DNA from: Kitasatospora sp. NBC_00315 | GTDB lineage: Bacteria > Actinomycetota > Actinomycetes > Streptomycetales > Streptomycetaceae | Assembly: GCF_041435095.1 (NCBI RefSeq) | Contig: NZ_CP108025.1 | Span: 1-64,000 of the forward strand | DNA length: 64,000 nt | Direction of reading: 5' to 3' | Shown here: one piece after another, positions 45,489 to 55,690 of the stretch | Layout of the letters: every line of letters begins with the position of its first letter | Numbering within the stretch: position 1 is the stretch's first letter | Made by a program: the position numbers and the translations under genes | Notes under the pieces: model-generated | The model's database searches: none | Seen by the model: only the letters and a program-made list of their open reading frames with translations | What the model was told of the DNA's origin: nothing

Positions 45489-45956
45489 GCCACAGGGGAA
45501 CCGGCCCAGGCGCCCACGTCACCCCACGCGACACCACCCCCGGCGCGACAGGGCACGCGACAGGGTGCCCGCCGGAGAGCGGGGCGGTCCGGCCGCTGAC
45601 GGGGGCCTCCCCCTGCCACCAGACCCAACCAGCCAGACAGCACGACCGGACGAACACCGAACAGACAACGGCACCCGCAGGCGCAATAGCTCCCAGGTGC
45701 TCCTGCCAGCCACATAACACCAGGTCAGACCCGCAATATGGCTGCGCATGACAGGTGACTGCGACAAAGCCAGGGAACTGCAAAAGCCCAGGTCAGAAGG
45801 CCACGCTCACATGTGCCAGGCGAACATTTGCCACGGTTCGCCAGGGTCCGCCCGATCGACGGCCCCTGGGAACGGGGTGTGAGGTACCTGTGACGCGTCG
45901 CGGCGATGTGAGGGCCCGGCGTAGTGCCAGCAGGGCCGTTCAGGAAGGAAGTGGCG

Positions 45957-46076
45957 ATGGGAAAGCAGGGGCCAGGCCGCCGTAGGCAGCTGGATCCAGA
46001 CCGAGTGCAGGTGTTGATCGCTGTGCTCGGTGCGGTGAGCGCGATCGCAGGATGTGTCACACAGCTCGCGCGGTAG
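45957..46076 (+). CDS. 39-residue small protein
   Basis: ATG 45957 has GGAAGGAAG upstream at good spacing. The product has a basic N-terminus (MGKQGPGRRRQLDPDR) followed by one hydrophobic helix (VQVLIAVLGAVSAIAG) and a short polar end. The sequence is too short for family assignment. A strong SD and membrane-helix character support it, and a type I toxin-like peptide is one possibility. Confidence 0.4.
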   Translation: MGKQGPGRRRQLDPDRVQVLIAVLGAVSAIAGCVTQLAR

Positions 46077-46157
46077 CGCCTGCACGGAGTACCGGCCGTA
46101 GCTCGGCCCACCGGGCGCGGCCGGGGACCACGAGCCGCCGCCGAACCCCGGACGGGG

Positions 46158-46259
46158 CCGGGCACGGGACCGGGGCCGGCCACTGGCGGGCGGGGAGCAG
46201 CCCGGCCGCCCGAGGGGCACCGCGGCCCCCCTGTCGCGCGGCCTGTCGCGGACCGGCCC
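46158..46259 (+). repeat. about 100-bp direct repeat, copy 2
   Basis: This is the second copy of 45387-45488, again ending in paired CCTGTCGC motifs 12 bp apart (46230, 46242). 46260-46975 is GC-rich and holds no gene I can support. Confidence 0.75.
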
Positions 46260-46980
46260 GTCAGGGCGACACCGCGCCCGGCGGGCGGGTAAGGGGGCGG
46301 GCACGGCAGGCAGCGGCCGGGCCGCCCGAGACGACGGGCAGCAGGCCGGCGGCCGGGCACGATGGGCGGCGGGCGGCGGGCGCAGCGGGGCAGAACCGGC
46401 GGCTCCTGGCCGTCCCACTCCGCCACCCTGGGAGCAGCCGACCTGGCCGCCGTCCCGGACGGCGGCGAACCGGTCGCGGCCGCGCGCCGGCCCTCGGATC
46501 CCCCGGCGCCCGCACCGCACCCCGGCCGGATCCCCCGGCGAACTCCCCGCATGAATTCACGCCCGCCGAAGGGCCCAAGCGGCGGTAATCCCTTGCTGAA
46601 TCCGAGAGAAACCAGAAAGGAAACCTAGGGGAATTCCCGACCGGCCGTCAATTCGTCGGAGTACCCCGCAACGGCGCCGGGCCGCCGAGCCCCGGCTGAC
46701 CGGACGGCTGACCACACACCGTCACCAAAACCCGAACGCCCGCGGTACCCCGGACAGTCAGACCGAGCCCCGGGCACCGCTCGGCACCAACTCAGATTGG
46801 TCAACCAGGAGCCGATTTAAGCGCTCGAAACGCGGTGAGGTCACGGCACAGAACCAGACCAGGAGCGGGAGCCAGGTCCAGTTCCGTCACACCCGACCCG
46901 TCACGCCACCGATGGGGCTCCCCGCCCGGCGGCAATCAGGAGCAGCCAAAGGCGAGGCAGGGCGGCCAACCAAGTCTCAG

Positions 46981-48659
46981 CCCGGATCCACCGGTCAATA
47001 GCCGGTCCATGGCCTGGACATGAGGACGCGGATGCCCTCTGACCTGGGATGATGGTTCTTCCTACAGTTCCAAGTCCACAGATCGAGAGAACATCCGCGA
47101 GATGCAATCTTCCCATGCCGTCGCGGCGGTCCGCGCTGCCTTCGACGAGTCGAACCTGGTCGCGGATGCCGGAGTGGTGCCGCTGGTCCGCCTGGCCGAG
47201 CGGATCGGCCTGCCGAGGATGGTCGCGGAGCGTCTGCGCATCGACGGCGCCGGCAACAGCGGCGGGGCCAACGCGGGCGCGAAGGCGATGACGCTGGTGG
47301 CGGCTATGTGCGCGGGCGCGGACAGCATCGACGATGTGGATCGGCTGCGGCACGGTGCGATGGACAAGCTCTTCACCGGTGTGCGCGCGCCCTCGACACT
47401 GGGCACGTTCCTGCGCTCGTTCACCCACGGACACAACCGACAACTACACCGCGTGCACCGGGAGTTCCTCGCCAACCTGACCCGCTCGACGCCGCTGTTG
47501 CCGGGCGCCGACCAGGTGGCGTTCGTCGATATCGATCCCACTCACCGGCGGGTCTACGGCCGCACCAAGCAGGGCGCCGAGATCGGCCGCTTCAACGGCG
47601 TGCGCACCCTGCACCCGATTCTGGCCACCGTCTCCACCCCGCTCGCCCGGCCCGTGATCGGTGCGGTGCCTCTACGGCGGGGCAAGGCCGCCGACGCCCG
47701 CGGGGCCGGCTCCTTCACCGCCGAAGCCCTCGCCGTCGCGGCCGACGCAGGCTGCACCGGGGTGCGCATCGTGCGCGCCGACAGCCAGTTCTACAACGCC
47801 GACGTCGTGGCCGCCTGCCGCCGCGCGGACGCCCGCTTCTCGCTGACGGTGCGGATGAACCCGCACGTCGACGCCGCCATCACCACCATCGCCGAGGACG
47901 CCTGGACCCCGATCCACTACCCCCAGGCGTTCGCCGACCCGGACACGGGCGAGCTGGTCTCCGACGCCGAGGTCGCCGAGATCGGCTACACCGCCTTCAC
48001 CGGCCGCAGGAAGGCCGAGCACGTCACCGCCCGCCTCATCGTGCGCCGCGTCCGCCGCCTGAACGCGGAAGCCGCCGCCGGGCAGGGGCGAGTTGTTCAA
48101 GTCCTGGCGCTACCACCCGGTCTTCACCGACAGCCCGTTCACCATGCTGCAGGCGGAGCTGCAGCACCGGCAGCACGCGGTCGTCGAGCTGGGGGTGCCC
48201 CCTCTGGGGGAGTGATCGCGGACGGCAAGTCCGGCCCGCTGGCCCATCTGCCGTCCGGGAATTTCCAGGCCAACGCCGCCTGGCTGACCCTGTGGGCGAT
48301 CGCCTTCAACCTGCTGCGGGCCGCCGGCTGCCTGGCCGGCACCTTCCACGCCAGGGCCACCACCGCCACCCTCCGTGCCCATCTGGTCAACGTCCCTGCC
48401 CGGATCGCCCGCTCGGCACCGCGCCTGACGATGCGTCTGCCAACCCGGTGGCACTGGCGCGACGCCTTCACCGCGTTCTTCGACGCCGCCCACGCACCGC
48501 CGACCCGCTGACCGAACCCACCCACCCCGCCCGCGAGGGCCCGACCGGAGAACCTGTGGAAGAGCTGGGACCAACCAGCGGATGCCGCACGCCCTCCGAG
48601 CGGTCACTGCCACCCGAACCCCGAAACGGTCACCTCGGAAGCAGCGCGGTGGATCCGGG
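46981..48659 (+). mobile_element. IS1380-family element, type 1, copy A
   Basis: The element is 1679 bp. Its ends CCCGGATCCACCGG and the inverted GGTGGATCCGGG-type sequence are flanked on both sides by CTCAG (46976-46980, 48660-48664), a likely 5-bp target duplication. It carries one transposase gene, probably defective. It interrupts the 3' end of the minus-strand zinc-protein gene at 48665. Confidence 0.75.
47102..48511 (+). pseudogene. IS1380-family transposase, internally frameshifted
   Basis: The frame stays open for 469 residues, but about 40 residues (48087-48213) are out of register. An extra G (GGCAGGGGCGAG where copy B has GGCAGGGCGAG) shifts the frame, hiding SWRYHPVFTDSPFTMLQAEL in another frame. 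A 23-nt GC-rich insert (48189-48211) brings it back to VIADGKSGPLAHLPSG. DDE-type motifs around AFVDIDPTHRRVYG and IVRADSQFYN are intact. With a scrambled core strand it is unlikely to work. Confidence 0.7.
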
Positions 48660-48664
48660 CTCAG

Positions 48665-49396
48665 TCAGCTCGACCACTCGGATTGCCTGCAGTGCGCACG
48701 GCTGGCAGCCCAGACCCGAAGACCGCGTTGCAGGCGGTGGCTGATATGGCCGACTCGTGCATGGTATGGCAGATTGCACCGGGTGCAGATGCAGTCGACC
48801 GGCACTTTCGTGGTGACGAATGGTCCGACCTTGCGGAGGCCAGCTTGAGCGAGGATCTCGCAAACCTGGTCGTCGGTCAGTCTGAGGCAGTTGGAGCATC
48901 CTCTGGTGCCGCGCTTCTGTGCTTCGCGCAGATTGTGCATGCGGATCGGGGACGGCTTCTCGCATTCTCGGCACTTAACAGCGACCGGCGTATGCGTGTT
49001 TACGTAGGTGCCGATCAAGTCGAATCCGTAGGTATTGAACTCCAGCCCCATGCAGGTATCGCATTCGCGACGGTTCGGCTCTGTGTACGCGCCGCATCGG
49101 GAGCAGCCCGCCATCCCGTTACGCCAGAGCTGGTAGTAGTGACGGCGACAGAGCTTGAGGGTCCTGTACTCGTCTGCCTCCCGAAGGCATCGTCCGCCGA
49201 CCGCTACACAACGGATCGGCTCCCTGGGTGTCGGCGGTTGAAGCTCTCCGCGCTCTCGCGCCTTTCGCCACCTATTCACCGTTGTGGCATAGAGGCTGTA
49301 CTGCTCCAGCACGTCCTTCTTCGTGCCGGGCGCAGCAGCATCGTAGGCGTCAAGGACTTCGATCTTGAACTCGTAAGAGTGGTCTCGGTACGGCAC
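48665..49396 (-). pseudogene. HTH and zinc-ribbon protein, 3' end cut by IS1380
   Basis: The 243-residue frame starts MPYRDHSYEFKIEVLDAYDA, an HTH like those of IS3-type OrfA (VLEQYSLYATTVNRWRKARE). Cys-rich modules follow: CRRHYYQLWRNGMAGCSRCG, CRECEKPSP and GCSNCLRLTDDQV, a repeated treble-clef type. The last 30 residues are out of frame (GCQPCALQAIRVVEL lies in another frame), so there is a frameshift near 48715, and the gene is then cut by the IS. Function is unknown; a DNA-binding protein is likely. Confidence 0.5.
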
Positions 49397-49630
49397 GACC
49401 TCAGAATGTCACTCACCACTGACACACAATCAGCTGCAGGCCGCCCACGGTCAGGCAGCGAGCCGATGAGGGGCCAGGAGGGGATCTCCGGGATGTCCGC
49501 CTCGCTCTACTGTCCGCCTTCGGTACTGGCCGTCCGAGCCACGATGCACTCCGTACGGACCAAGCAATCTCCGAGCGCCCGACCCGGAAGGCGAGGGCCC
49601 TGCCACCGGAGAGCGATCCCCTTCACCGTG

Positions 49631-50581
49631 TCATGCGACGAGTTGGACAGACCTATGGTCAATGACCAACCGTGCACAAGCGACGGTCAGGTGGGCGACC
49701 AGCGCATCCGCGAAGGCGTGACCGCGAAGCAGGACCGGCAACGGTGTGGTGTCCAAGGCCACGACCTGGCCCGGACGCTGGATCACGACCGGCGAGGCCC
49801 CGTGATCCATCGCGGCAGCTGAACGTTGGTAGCGCGGCCGCGTCCCGCCCGGCCCGAACCACTCGCGCCAGACCCGCGACAAGGTCTTGTAGTGCGGCAC
49901 CTTGACGTCCTCGCCGAACATCTCCCGGACGTACTGGTTGATCGGCGTCTCCCGGGTCCGCATGCTCACCCGCGACCGGTGCAGACACTCCTGGTGCACC
50001 GCCTCGATCGCCTCAGCGATCTGATCCGTCACCGATGGCCGGCCCGGAGACATCCGCAGCCAGCGGCCATCGATACAGCCCTGGACGCCGCCGCTTTCCC
50101 AGTAGGCATCGGCAAGACGTCGAAGCGTCCGCTCGCTGACGCCCTCCAGGCCCAGCCGCCTGGCCTCCCGGGGATTGAGCGCCTTCAACTCAGCCGCCTT
50201 GCAGCGCAACCGCTGCTGCTTGGTCGAGGTCGCCGGGTCGTACTGAGGCTGCGGTTCCCCCGGCTCGGGGCACTGCGGATCCCCGCTGCGGAACCCGCAG
50301 TCGGCCTCCAGCGCATGGGCGACCCGCAGACGCAGACGCTCGACCTGATCGTCCGACAAGTCCGTCAACTGCGGAGACTGCTGATTCCTGCCGCGCTTTC
50401 CCTCCGCCCGAAGCCGGGTGAGCAACCGACCGAGCGGCCACTGCCGGACCTCGCCGTCCGGCCTGCTGAGCACGACGGCCCCGCTGCCCGGCAACAGCTC
50501 ACGGACCACCCACCTGTCGCCGCCCAGTTCCAGAGCCGTTCCGGCCGTCAACTCCAAGTGGCCGCCGGTAGCGCTCACCAT
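49631..50581 (-). pseudogene. second TnsB-like transposase, truncated in the DDE core
   Basis: From ATG 50581 the product has a TnsB-like start (GTALELGGDRWVVRELLPGS), an N-terminal DNA-binding part (RTLRRLADAYWESGGVQGCI, a long basic region), and the first catalytic Asp in GQVVALDTTPLPVLLRGHAF. Afterwards it degenerates and stops at 49631; the second Asp and the Glu are absent. It overlaps the decayed TnsA-like gene's stop by a few bases, as in the working operon. It cannot be active. Confidence 0.7.
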
Positions 50582-51413
50582 GGCGGCCTGATCGCCAGCG
50601 CGACCACGGAGGAATCCCGCAATGGCGACGCCAGGTCGAAGCCGATCCGCCGCCACCGCAGCAGATGCAGGGCATGCGCGCGAGCCACCACCGGCATCGC
50701 CGTCGCCCCCACCAGGTCGCCGAACCTCGCGCTGCCGCGCTCCAGGCGGCCGAGCATCTCCTCCTGAAGCTCAAGACAATGGGCATCGGCCGCCATTCGG
50801 CCCGGATCGCCTCCAGCGTCGGCAGCAGATGAGGCCGCCAACCCGCGACGACGCTGTATCGCCACCCTGCTGCCCGCACCACCTGTTCAGCAGCGGCAAA
50901 GTACGCACGGTCCTTGTCTTTCACCAAGGCACGGGGCCGGACATCGATCAGTCAGCGCCCATCCGGCACGGCGACCAGGTAGTCGGGGATGTGGTGCAGC
51001 CATCGGCCCCCGACCGTCGCGAACCTGATCCGGAAGGGCTGCGACAGCACATCTCCGATCCCGCCGGCGAAGTCCAGAACCCGCAGGAAGTTGCGCTCCT
51101 CCAGACTCTCGAACCCGTGCAGCCGACCCGTGCTGGCCAGGACCTCCAGCCCGGGACGATGGTGCTGCCGGGGATGCCAGCTGAAGTGCCTCACCGGCTC
51201 AGCCCCACGCATAGGGATGCCGCTGATCTCCCGGATCGGGCAGGACACCTCGCACCTGTCGAAGCTCCACGTTGCTGTCCAGCGACCGGCCCAGCCCTCA
51301 CACATGTCGAGCACGTCGACGTCCGCATCGTCCAGCCGGAACACATCACAGACGTCGCCGACGGCGCACGACGACGACCAAAGACCACAGCCGACCTGAC
51401 CGTGAAGGCTCAT
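50575..51413 (-). pseudogene. second TnsA-like endonuclease, one nonsense codon and one frameshift
   Basis: The N-terminal part reads FESLEERNFLRVLDFAGGIG then RWLHHIPDYLVAVPDGR, then TGA where TGG (W) is expected, and continues in the same frame: LIDVRPRALVKDKDRAYFAA, VVRAAGWRYSVVAGWRP. After about 50800 the frame changes to LERGSARFGDLVGATAMPVV and DLASPLRDSSVVALAI. The acidic residues (E, D in PDYL, D in LIDVRP) are still present, unlike in the intact operon's TnsA. It is a non-functional relic of a second Tn7-like unit. Confidence 0.7.
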
Positions 51414-51615
51414 GACTCCATGACAGCCCCTCGGAAACGGCTGGGACGATGCCCCGTGCCCCGGTTCAGCACATCAAGGGAACTATGTCCAGAATCACCG
51501 TCCTCGTCCGCCTTGGCCAACTACCCTGTCTTCTTTGGCTGACTGCAAGTGCGCTGGGCCCGAAGGCCCCCCAAACCGATTGTCAGACGAGGTCAGGCCG
51601 TGCCACCCTCCCGCT

Positions 51616-51966
51616 ATGGAGCAGAACCAACCCCTCGTTCGCGACGTCTTCCCCGACCTCGTTGCCGAGCTGACCGCTCTCCTGGAAGCGGAAGGAGAAC
51701 GTTGGCTGGCCATCAGCGTGCGGGATGTCCGCCTGGTCGGAAAATGCGGATGTTCTGACGACTTCTGCCAGAGCATCCGAACAGGGGATCACCCGCAAGG
51801 ACAGCCCTACGGCCCAGGACATCGGTGCGTGCCGCTCATGCCCGCGGAAGGCATGCTGAACCTGGACGTCCTGGACGGCCGGATCATGGTCATCGAAGTG
51901 CTCGATCGGGCACCCATGGACAACCGTATGTCCTGCACGGCCAGCGACGTGAAGACCGACGAATGA
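51616..51966 (+). CDS. hypothetical protein with Cys cluster
   Basis: The 116-residue product (ATG 51616, MEQNQPLVRDVFPDLVAELT) contains GKCGCSDDFCQSIRTGDHPQ, a compact Cys/Asp cluster, then GHRCVPLMPAEGMLNLDVLD and GRIMVIEVLDR. This is a known but uncharacterised Streptomyces family to my recollection. The Cys arrangement may bind metal. Its stop overlaps the next start by 4 nt (ATGA), so the two form an operon. Confidence 0.6.
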   Translation: MEQNQPLVRDVFPDLVAELTALLEAEGERWLAISVRDVRLVGKCGCSDDFCQSIRTGDHPQGQPYGPGHRCVPLMPAEGMLNLDVLDGRIMVIEVLDRAPMDNRMSCTASDVKTDE

Positions 51967-52556
51967 GCGAGGACGGCGAGTTGTTCAGCGACCTACTGGC
52001 GCGGTGGGAGGAGAGGTGGCAGACGAAGCCACCCGACGCGCACGAGCTCCGTGCAAAGCACGCTGAGCGCTGGGTCCGGTTCCACAGCCTGCCAGGCTCA
52101 ATGCGCTACCCACAGGACGAGGCCGAGTACAGGGTCATCCTGGAGCGCCACAACACGGTGCTGGACGAACTGTTCACGGGGCAGGACGTCTGCGTGATCA
52201 CCAACGGGTGGTCCTATCCGGGCGATCCCGCAGTACGGTCAGACGACCAGCTCCGACTCCACCCCGGCAGCGAGCTGTGGACATCCTCTCTCACCAACGA
52301 GCCCGATCCGGAGTACCGGCTCTACCGGCACTCTTACATCAGCCGCATCCGATGGCAGCCCACGTGCCTTGACCCGCTGCTTCGCTCGGTCGCAGACGAC
52401 GTATCAGCGGGCGTGATCATCACCGACGCAAACCTCGATCAGCTCTACCACCCCTACGACGGCGGCGCAGACGTGATCCTCGCGAACAACGCCAGCCGGG
52501 ACGCCATGCGCGAACACCACAGCGACTGGCTGTCCAAGCACCCACAAGGACTCTGA
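51963..52556 (+). CDS. DUF3885-like hypothetical protein
   Basis: The 197-residue product contains RWVRFHSLPGSMRYPQDEAE, then VLDELFTGQDVCVITNGWSY, and ends LDQLYHPYDGGADVILANNA; this arrangement recalls the DUF3885 family, though only loosely. It is soluble, with no signal peptide. It is coupled to the Cys-cluster gene upstream by an ATGA overlap, and the pair looks like a two-gene unit of unknown role. Similar pairs may be immunity- or defence-type genes, but nothing here shows that. Confidence 0.5.
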   Translation: MSEDGELFSDLLARWEERWQTKPPDAHELRAKHAERWVRFHSLPGSMRYPQDEAEYRVILERHNTVLDELFTGQDVCVITNGWSYPGDPAVRSDDQLRLHPGSELWTSSLTNEPDPEYRLYRHSYISRIRWQPTCLDPLLRSVADDVSAGVIITDANLDQLYHPYDGGADVILANNASRDAMREHHSDWLSKHPQGL

Positions 52557-52731
52557 CGCCTTCCTATGTCAACGCGGCGCAGCCCGGTCCTGGACGCAGT
52601 AAGCAGCGAAAGTGACTGACTGCGGGGGTTGGCCAACTGTGCTGTCACCTTTGGCCATCTACCGAGTCCAGGCACAACGGCTGTGCCATGACTCTGTAGT
52701 TGGCCAAGACCCCGGCACCGCTGTCCCGTTT

Positions 52732-53068
52732 TCAGCCGACCGGCTCTGCTCCGAATCCATCGTCTGGGGCATCGAGGGCCGGGGGCATGCAGCTGTGTGT
52801 GCTGGTCCAGATTCCGACGTTCGCCAATAGCGGCTCAGGGATGTCCGCAGTGCGGAAGGTGAAGGTCGCCCCGGTCGGTTCGGCCTGAAGCGCGATCTGT
52901 CCCGGCGGTTGGTGCCGAGTGACTGGCTGCCAGTGGCATCCGATCGCTTCGAGGGCTGACGTGACCTGCCGGCGGGTCAGATGCCCCGGGCAGGAGACGA
53001 CAGTCTTGGACTCGGAGTGCGGGAGGTCGATGCTGTCCTGCCAGGTCTGGACACTGATCAAGGTGATC
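52732..53068 (-). CDS. hypothetical protein, start uncertain
   Basis: The C-terminal about 110 residues (TWQDSIDLPHSESKTVVSCP, GHLTRRQVTSALEAIGCHWQ, TGATFTFRTADIPEPLLANV) look coding and end at 52732. No clear ATG/GTG with SD precedes it; TTG near 53068 is used as a boundary. It may be a fragment. Confidence 0.35.
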
Positions 53069-53236
53069 AGGCGGCAGTGGCAGACGCAGAGCTCGACGCT
53101 GCCGTAGGAGAACAGGTGAGGCCAACGGCGTCGTGTCTTTCCGGGCTTAGGGGCTGCGTTTCCGCTGTTCAGGCATGGGGTCGGCGGTCTCGGGGAGTGG
53201 TGACGTGTCGTGTCGTCGCTCTGGTGGAGGTCGGGG

Positions 53237-53728
53237 ATGCCGTCGGTCGTGGGGCTGCTGGAACAGCGTGAGCTGACCGCTCGCCGTCGTGTGGACGCGC
53301 TGCGGGAGGAGGTGGACCGTATCCAAGCCGAGCTGGTCGTGGCGGAGCGGGAGTGGAACCAGTGGGTCATCGCCCGTTCACGCGTCGGCGAGGCGCTCTC
53401 CCCGGGCGAAGGCGACATCGCCGGCCCGGATGCCGCCGAGGAGCCGTCGGAGCGCGGTGAACCACCCGCGCTGCCCGCGTCTTCGGAGGCGGCGAAGCCG
53501 AAGTCGGTGGTCCCCATGTGGCGTGCGGGTCTGGCCCGGTCGGCACTGTCGGCGGACTACCAGCGCATCGTGCAGGCTCTCGCGGACCGGGGACGGCTCG
53601 GTCAAGGCCCGCTGACCTGCCAGGAGATGGCCGGCTGCTTCGGCCTGGACCCGGTGCCCGGGAAGATCGAGGCGCTGCGGTCGAAGGCGAAGCGGCTGAC
53701 AGCGCGCGGGTGGCTGCCAAGCCGGCGC
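53237..53728 (+). pseudogene. HTH-type protein, 3' end replaced by a STAS fragment
   Basis: ATG 53237 has GGAGG upstream. The product has a coiled coil (LLEQRELTARRRVDALREEV), a Pro/Ala linker and an HTH-like C-terminal region (YQRIVQALADRGRLGQGPLT, CQEMAGCFGLDPVPGKIEAL, RSKAKRLTARGWL). This pattern is familiar from uncharacterised Streptomyces proteins near insertion sequences. After GWL the sequence switches abruptly to a STAS gene fragment at about 53728. The natural C-terminus is missing. Confidence 0.55.
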
Positions 53729-53976
53729 CGCGCTGCACCGCGCCCTCGCTACCAGCCCGGCCCCGCCGACGCTGGTGGTCGACCTCGCGGACGTCACCTT
53801 CTGCGACTCCAGTGGACTCAACGCCCTGCTCCAAGCCCGGATCGACGCCCGGCGCCGTCCTCCACCTGGCACGCCCGACCCGCATCGTGGCCAGGATGCG
53901 GGAGATCACCGGAGCCGACCACGTCTTCCCCGTCGACCAGGACGACCCCGGCGCCGCGTCGCCCCGCGCGAACTGA
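53728..53976 (+). pseudogene. second STAS-domain copy, truncated and frameshifted
   Basis: The start lies within the STAS gene (AALHRALATSPAPPTLVVDL), so the first third is gone. The frame gives ADVTFCDSSGLNALLQARID, then loses register: the 8.3-kb copy has GCGCCGGAACACCGTCCTC where this has GCGCCGTCCTC, an 8-bp loss. The remainder (VLHLARPTRIVARMREITGA, DHVFPVDQDD) is in another frame to 53976. From 53980 to 54500 I see no gene. Confidence 0.65.
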
Positions 53977-54501
53977 CCACCCGAACAGCGTCTGGCCGCC
54001 GACCCCGCCGATGCCCTGGACGCCGCCGAACGAACACCGCCCCCGGGGCCGCGCTGTCAGGCCGACGGTGGGCGGCCCGCAGCCCACCCGGTCTGGCCAG
54101 CCCCCCGCCGCACGCCGTTGCCGACCACCTACCGCGCTGCCAGCGATGGAGCTCTACCACCTGCGGGTGGCCGAGGACGGCGGCTGGGCCGGCCCGGCCG
54201 CCGGGCTCCGCGGGCGCCAGATAGCGGCGGCACCGGGGCCCCGCTGCGGGGTCACAGCCAGTGTGTCAGTACGTACAGGCCGGCCGGGGAGACCCCCACG
54301 GGAGCGGGCACCCGGGCGGTCCCGGCAACCGGCCGGACCCATCGCGGGCGCCCTCGCCGACTCGGTGACCACCTGCTGCGGCCACGTGCCCCGTGGCGTT
54401 CTCCCTCCGTGAGGAGGTCAAGGAGCTGAAGCCCTGGTCATGGATGGGCGCGAGGGTTTGCGATCCCAGGGTGCTGCATAGCGGCCGTGCCGGCTCCAGC
54501 C

Positions 54502-54565
54502 AAACGGATAGATCATCCGTATATGTGTTAGCGTCACCCCCAGCAATCGGATGACCTATCCGTTT
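54502..54565. promoter_or_regulatory. paired palindromic operator-like sites upstream of SDR gene
   Basis: AACGGATAGATCATCCGT (from 54503) and ATCGGATGACCTATCCGT (from 54546) are inverted palindromes of one another, about 43 bp apart. They lie upstream of the SDR start at 54589, a layout typical of TetR-type operators. Confidence 0.55.
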
Positions 54566-54588
54566 TACCTGTCGGGGTGGAGGAACAC

Positions 54589-55476
54589 ATGAGGACAGCC
54601 GTGGTGACGGCCGGTACGGCCGGCATCGGTCTGGAGACGGCGTTGGGGCTTGCCGTGGCCGGGTTCGCGGTCACGGTGGTCGGTCGGAGCGCAGACCGGG
54701 GCGCCCAGGCGGTGGACCTGATCAACGCCATGGGCCCGGCGCACCCTGGTCAGTTCCTGGCCGCCGACCTCTCCTCGCTGGACCAGGTGCGCGCGCTGGC
54801 GGAGCGGATCACAGCCAAGCGGGAGGCCTCGGGGGATCCGCTGGCGGTGCTGGTCAACAACGTCGGGGCGATGTTCCCCGACCGGCGCGAGCTGGGCGGT
54901 GTCGAGGCCTCGTTCGTCGTCAACCACCTGTCGCCGTACCTGCTGACCGAACTGCTGCTGCCCGCGCTGAGGGCCGGTGCGCCGAGTCGGATCGTGAACG
55001 TGACCTCGGGTGCGGTCGGGGTCGCGAAGCGGGTGTTCGACGCCGTCGAGCCGCCCGGCGGCTACTACGGCTTCCACTGGTACGGCCGCGCCAAGCTCGC
55101 CAACCTCGCTTACACGCTCGACCTTGCCGCGAGGCTGGACGGCACGGGCGTCTCGGCCTTCGCCGCCGACCCCGGAGGCGCTGCGACCGACATGACCAAC
55201 GGCACCCTGACCGATCCGAAGATCGTATCTCCCGCCCTGCGACTGCTGTGGCCGCTGGTGCGCCGCAAGTTCGAACGGTCCACGTCCGGCCCGGCGTCCG
55301 CGGCAGCCAGGCCATCGATCGTCGCCGCCACGGACGACGCGTTGACCGGCCGGACCGGCGTCGTCATCGGTCCCCGAGCGCGTCCGGTCGCCCCGTTCCG
55401 CCCGGCCACCGACCCTCGCGTCGCCGAGGCCGTACGCCGGCTCAGCGAAGCCCACGCTCCCCTCGCCGTCAGGTAG
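54589..55476 (+). CDS. SDR-family oxidoreductase
   Basis: The 295-residue product has the Rossmann motif TAGTAGIGLETALGLA (residues 8-23), LVNNVGAMFPDRREL (NNxG), RIVNVTSGAVG and YYGFHWYGRAKLANLAYTLD, in which YGRAK fits the YxxxK active site. It resembles retinol/short-chain dehydrogenases acting on hydrophobic alcohols; the substrate is not predictable. ATG 54589 has GGAGG upstream; GTG 54577 is possible. The two palindromic sites upstream suggest control by a TetR regulator, several of which lie nearby (56.6, 58.2 kb). Confidence 0.8.
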   Translation: MRTAVVTAGTAGIGLETALGLAVAGFAVTVVGRSADRGAQAVDLINAMGPAHPGQFLAADLSSLDQVRALAERITAKREASGDPLAVLVNNVGAMFPDRRELGGVEASFVVNHLSPYLLTELLLPALRAGAPSRIVNVTSGAVGVAKRVFDAVEPPGGYYGFHWYGRAKLANLAYTLDLAARLDGTGVSAFAADPGGAATDMTNGTLTDPKIVSPALRLLWPLVRRKFERSTSGPASAAARPSIVAATDDALTGRTGVVIGPRARPVAPFRPATDPRVAEAVRRLSEAHAPLAVR

Positions 55477-55690
55477 GCAATACGCCCGCTCCGGTGGACC
55501 TCGGGCCGGCCCGCCTCAACTCCGCGACGCAGGCCCGGCACCACCGGTAAACAGCGGGCCGCTCCGCCCTACAGCCTTGCTGCTCCACGCCCCGCACGCC
55601 GTCACGCAGACGCGCACGGCCCGCCACGGCCGGTCACCGAACGCCGCACATCGTCACCCCTGCACACCTTCGCCAGACGAGGACACGTCC

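Noticed and set aside
45083..45715. Open frames on both strands in the 45-46.5 kb region
   Set aside because: The translations are Arg/Pro/Gly-rich low complexity, typical of chance frames in GC-rich non-coding DNA, and have no ribosome binding sites.
45120..46975. Telomere or chromosome end
   Set aside because: The region is GC-rich with repeats, but the closely packed terminal palindromes of Streptomyces telomeres are not seen and the sequence continues on both sides with genes.
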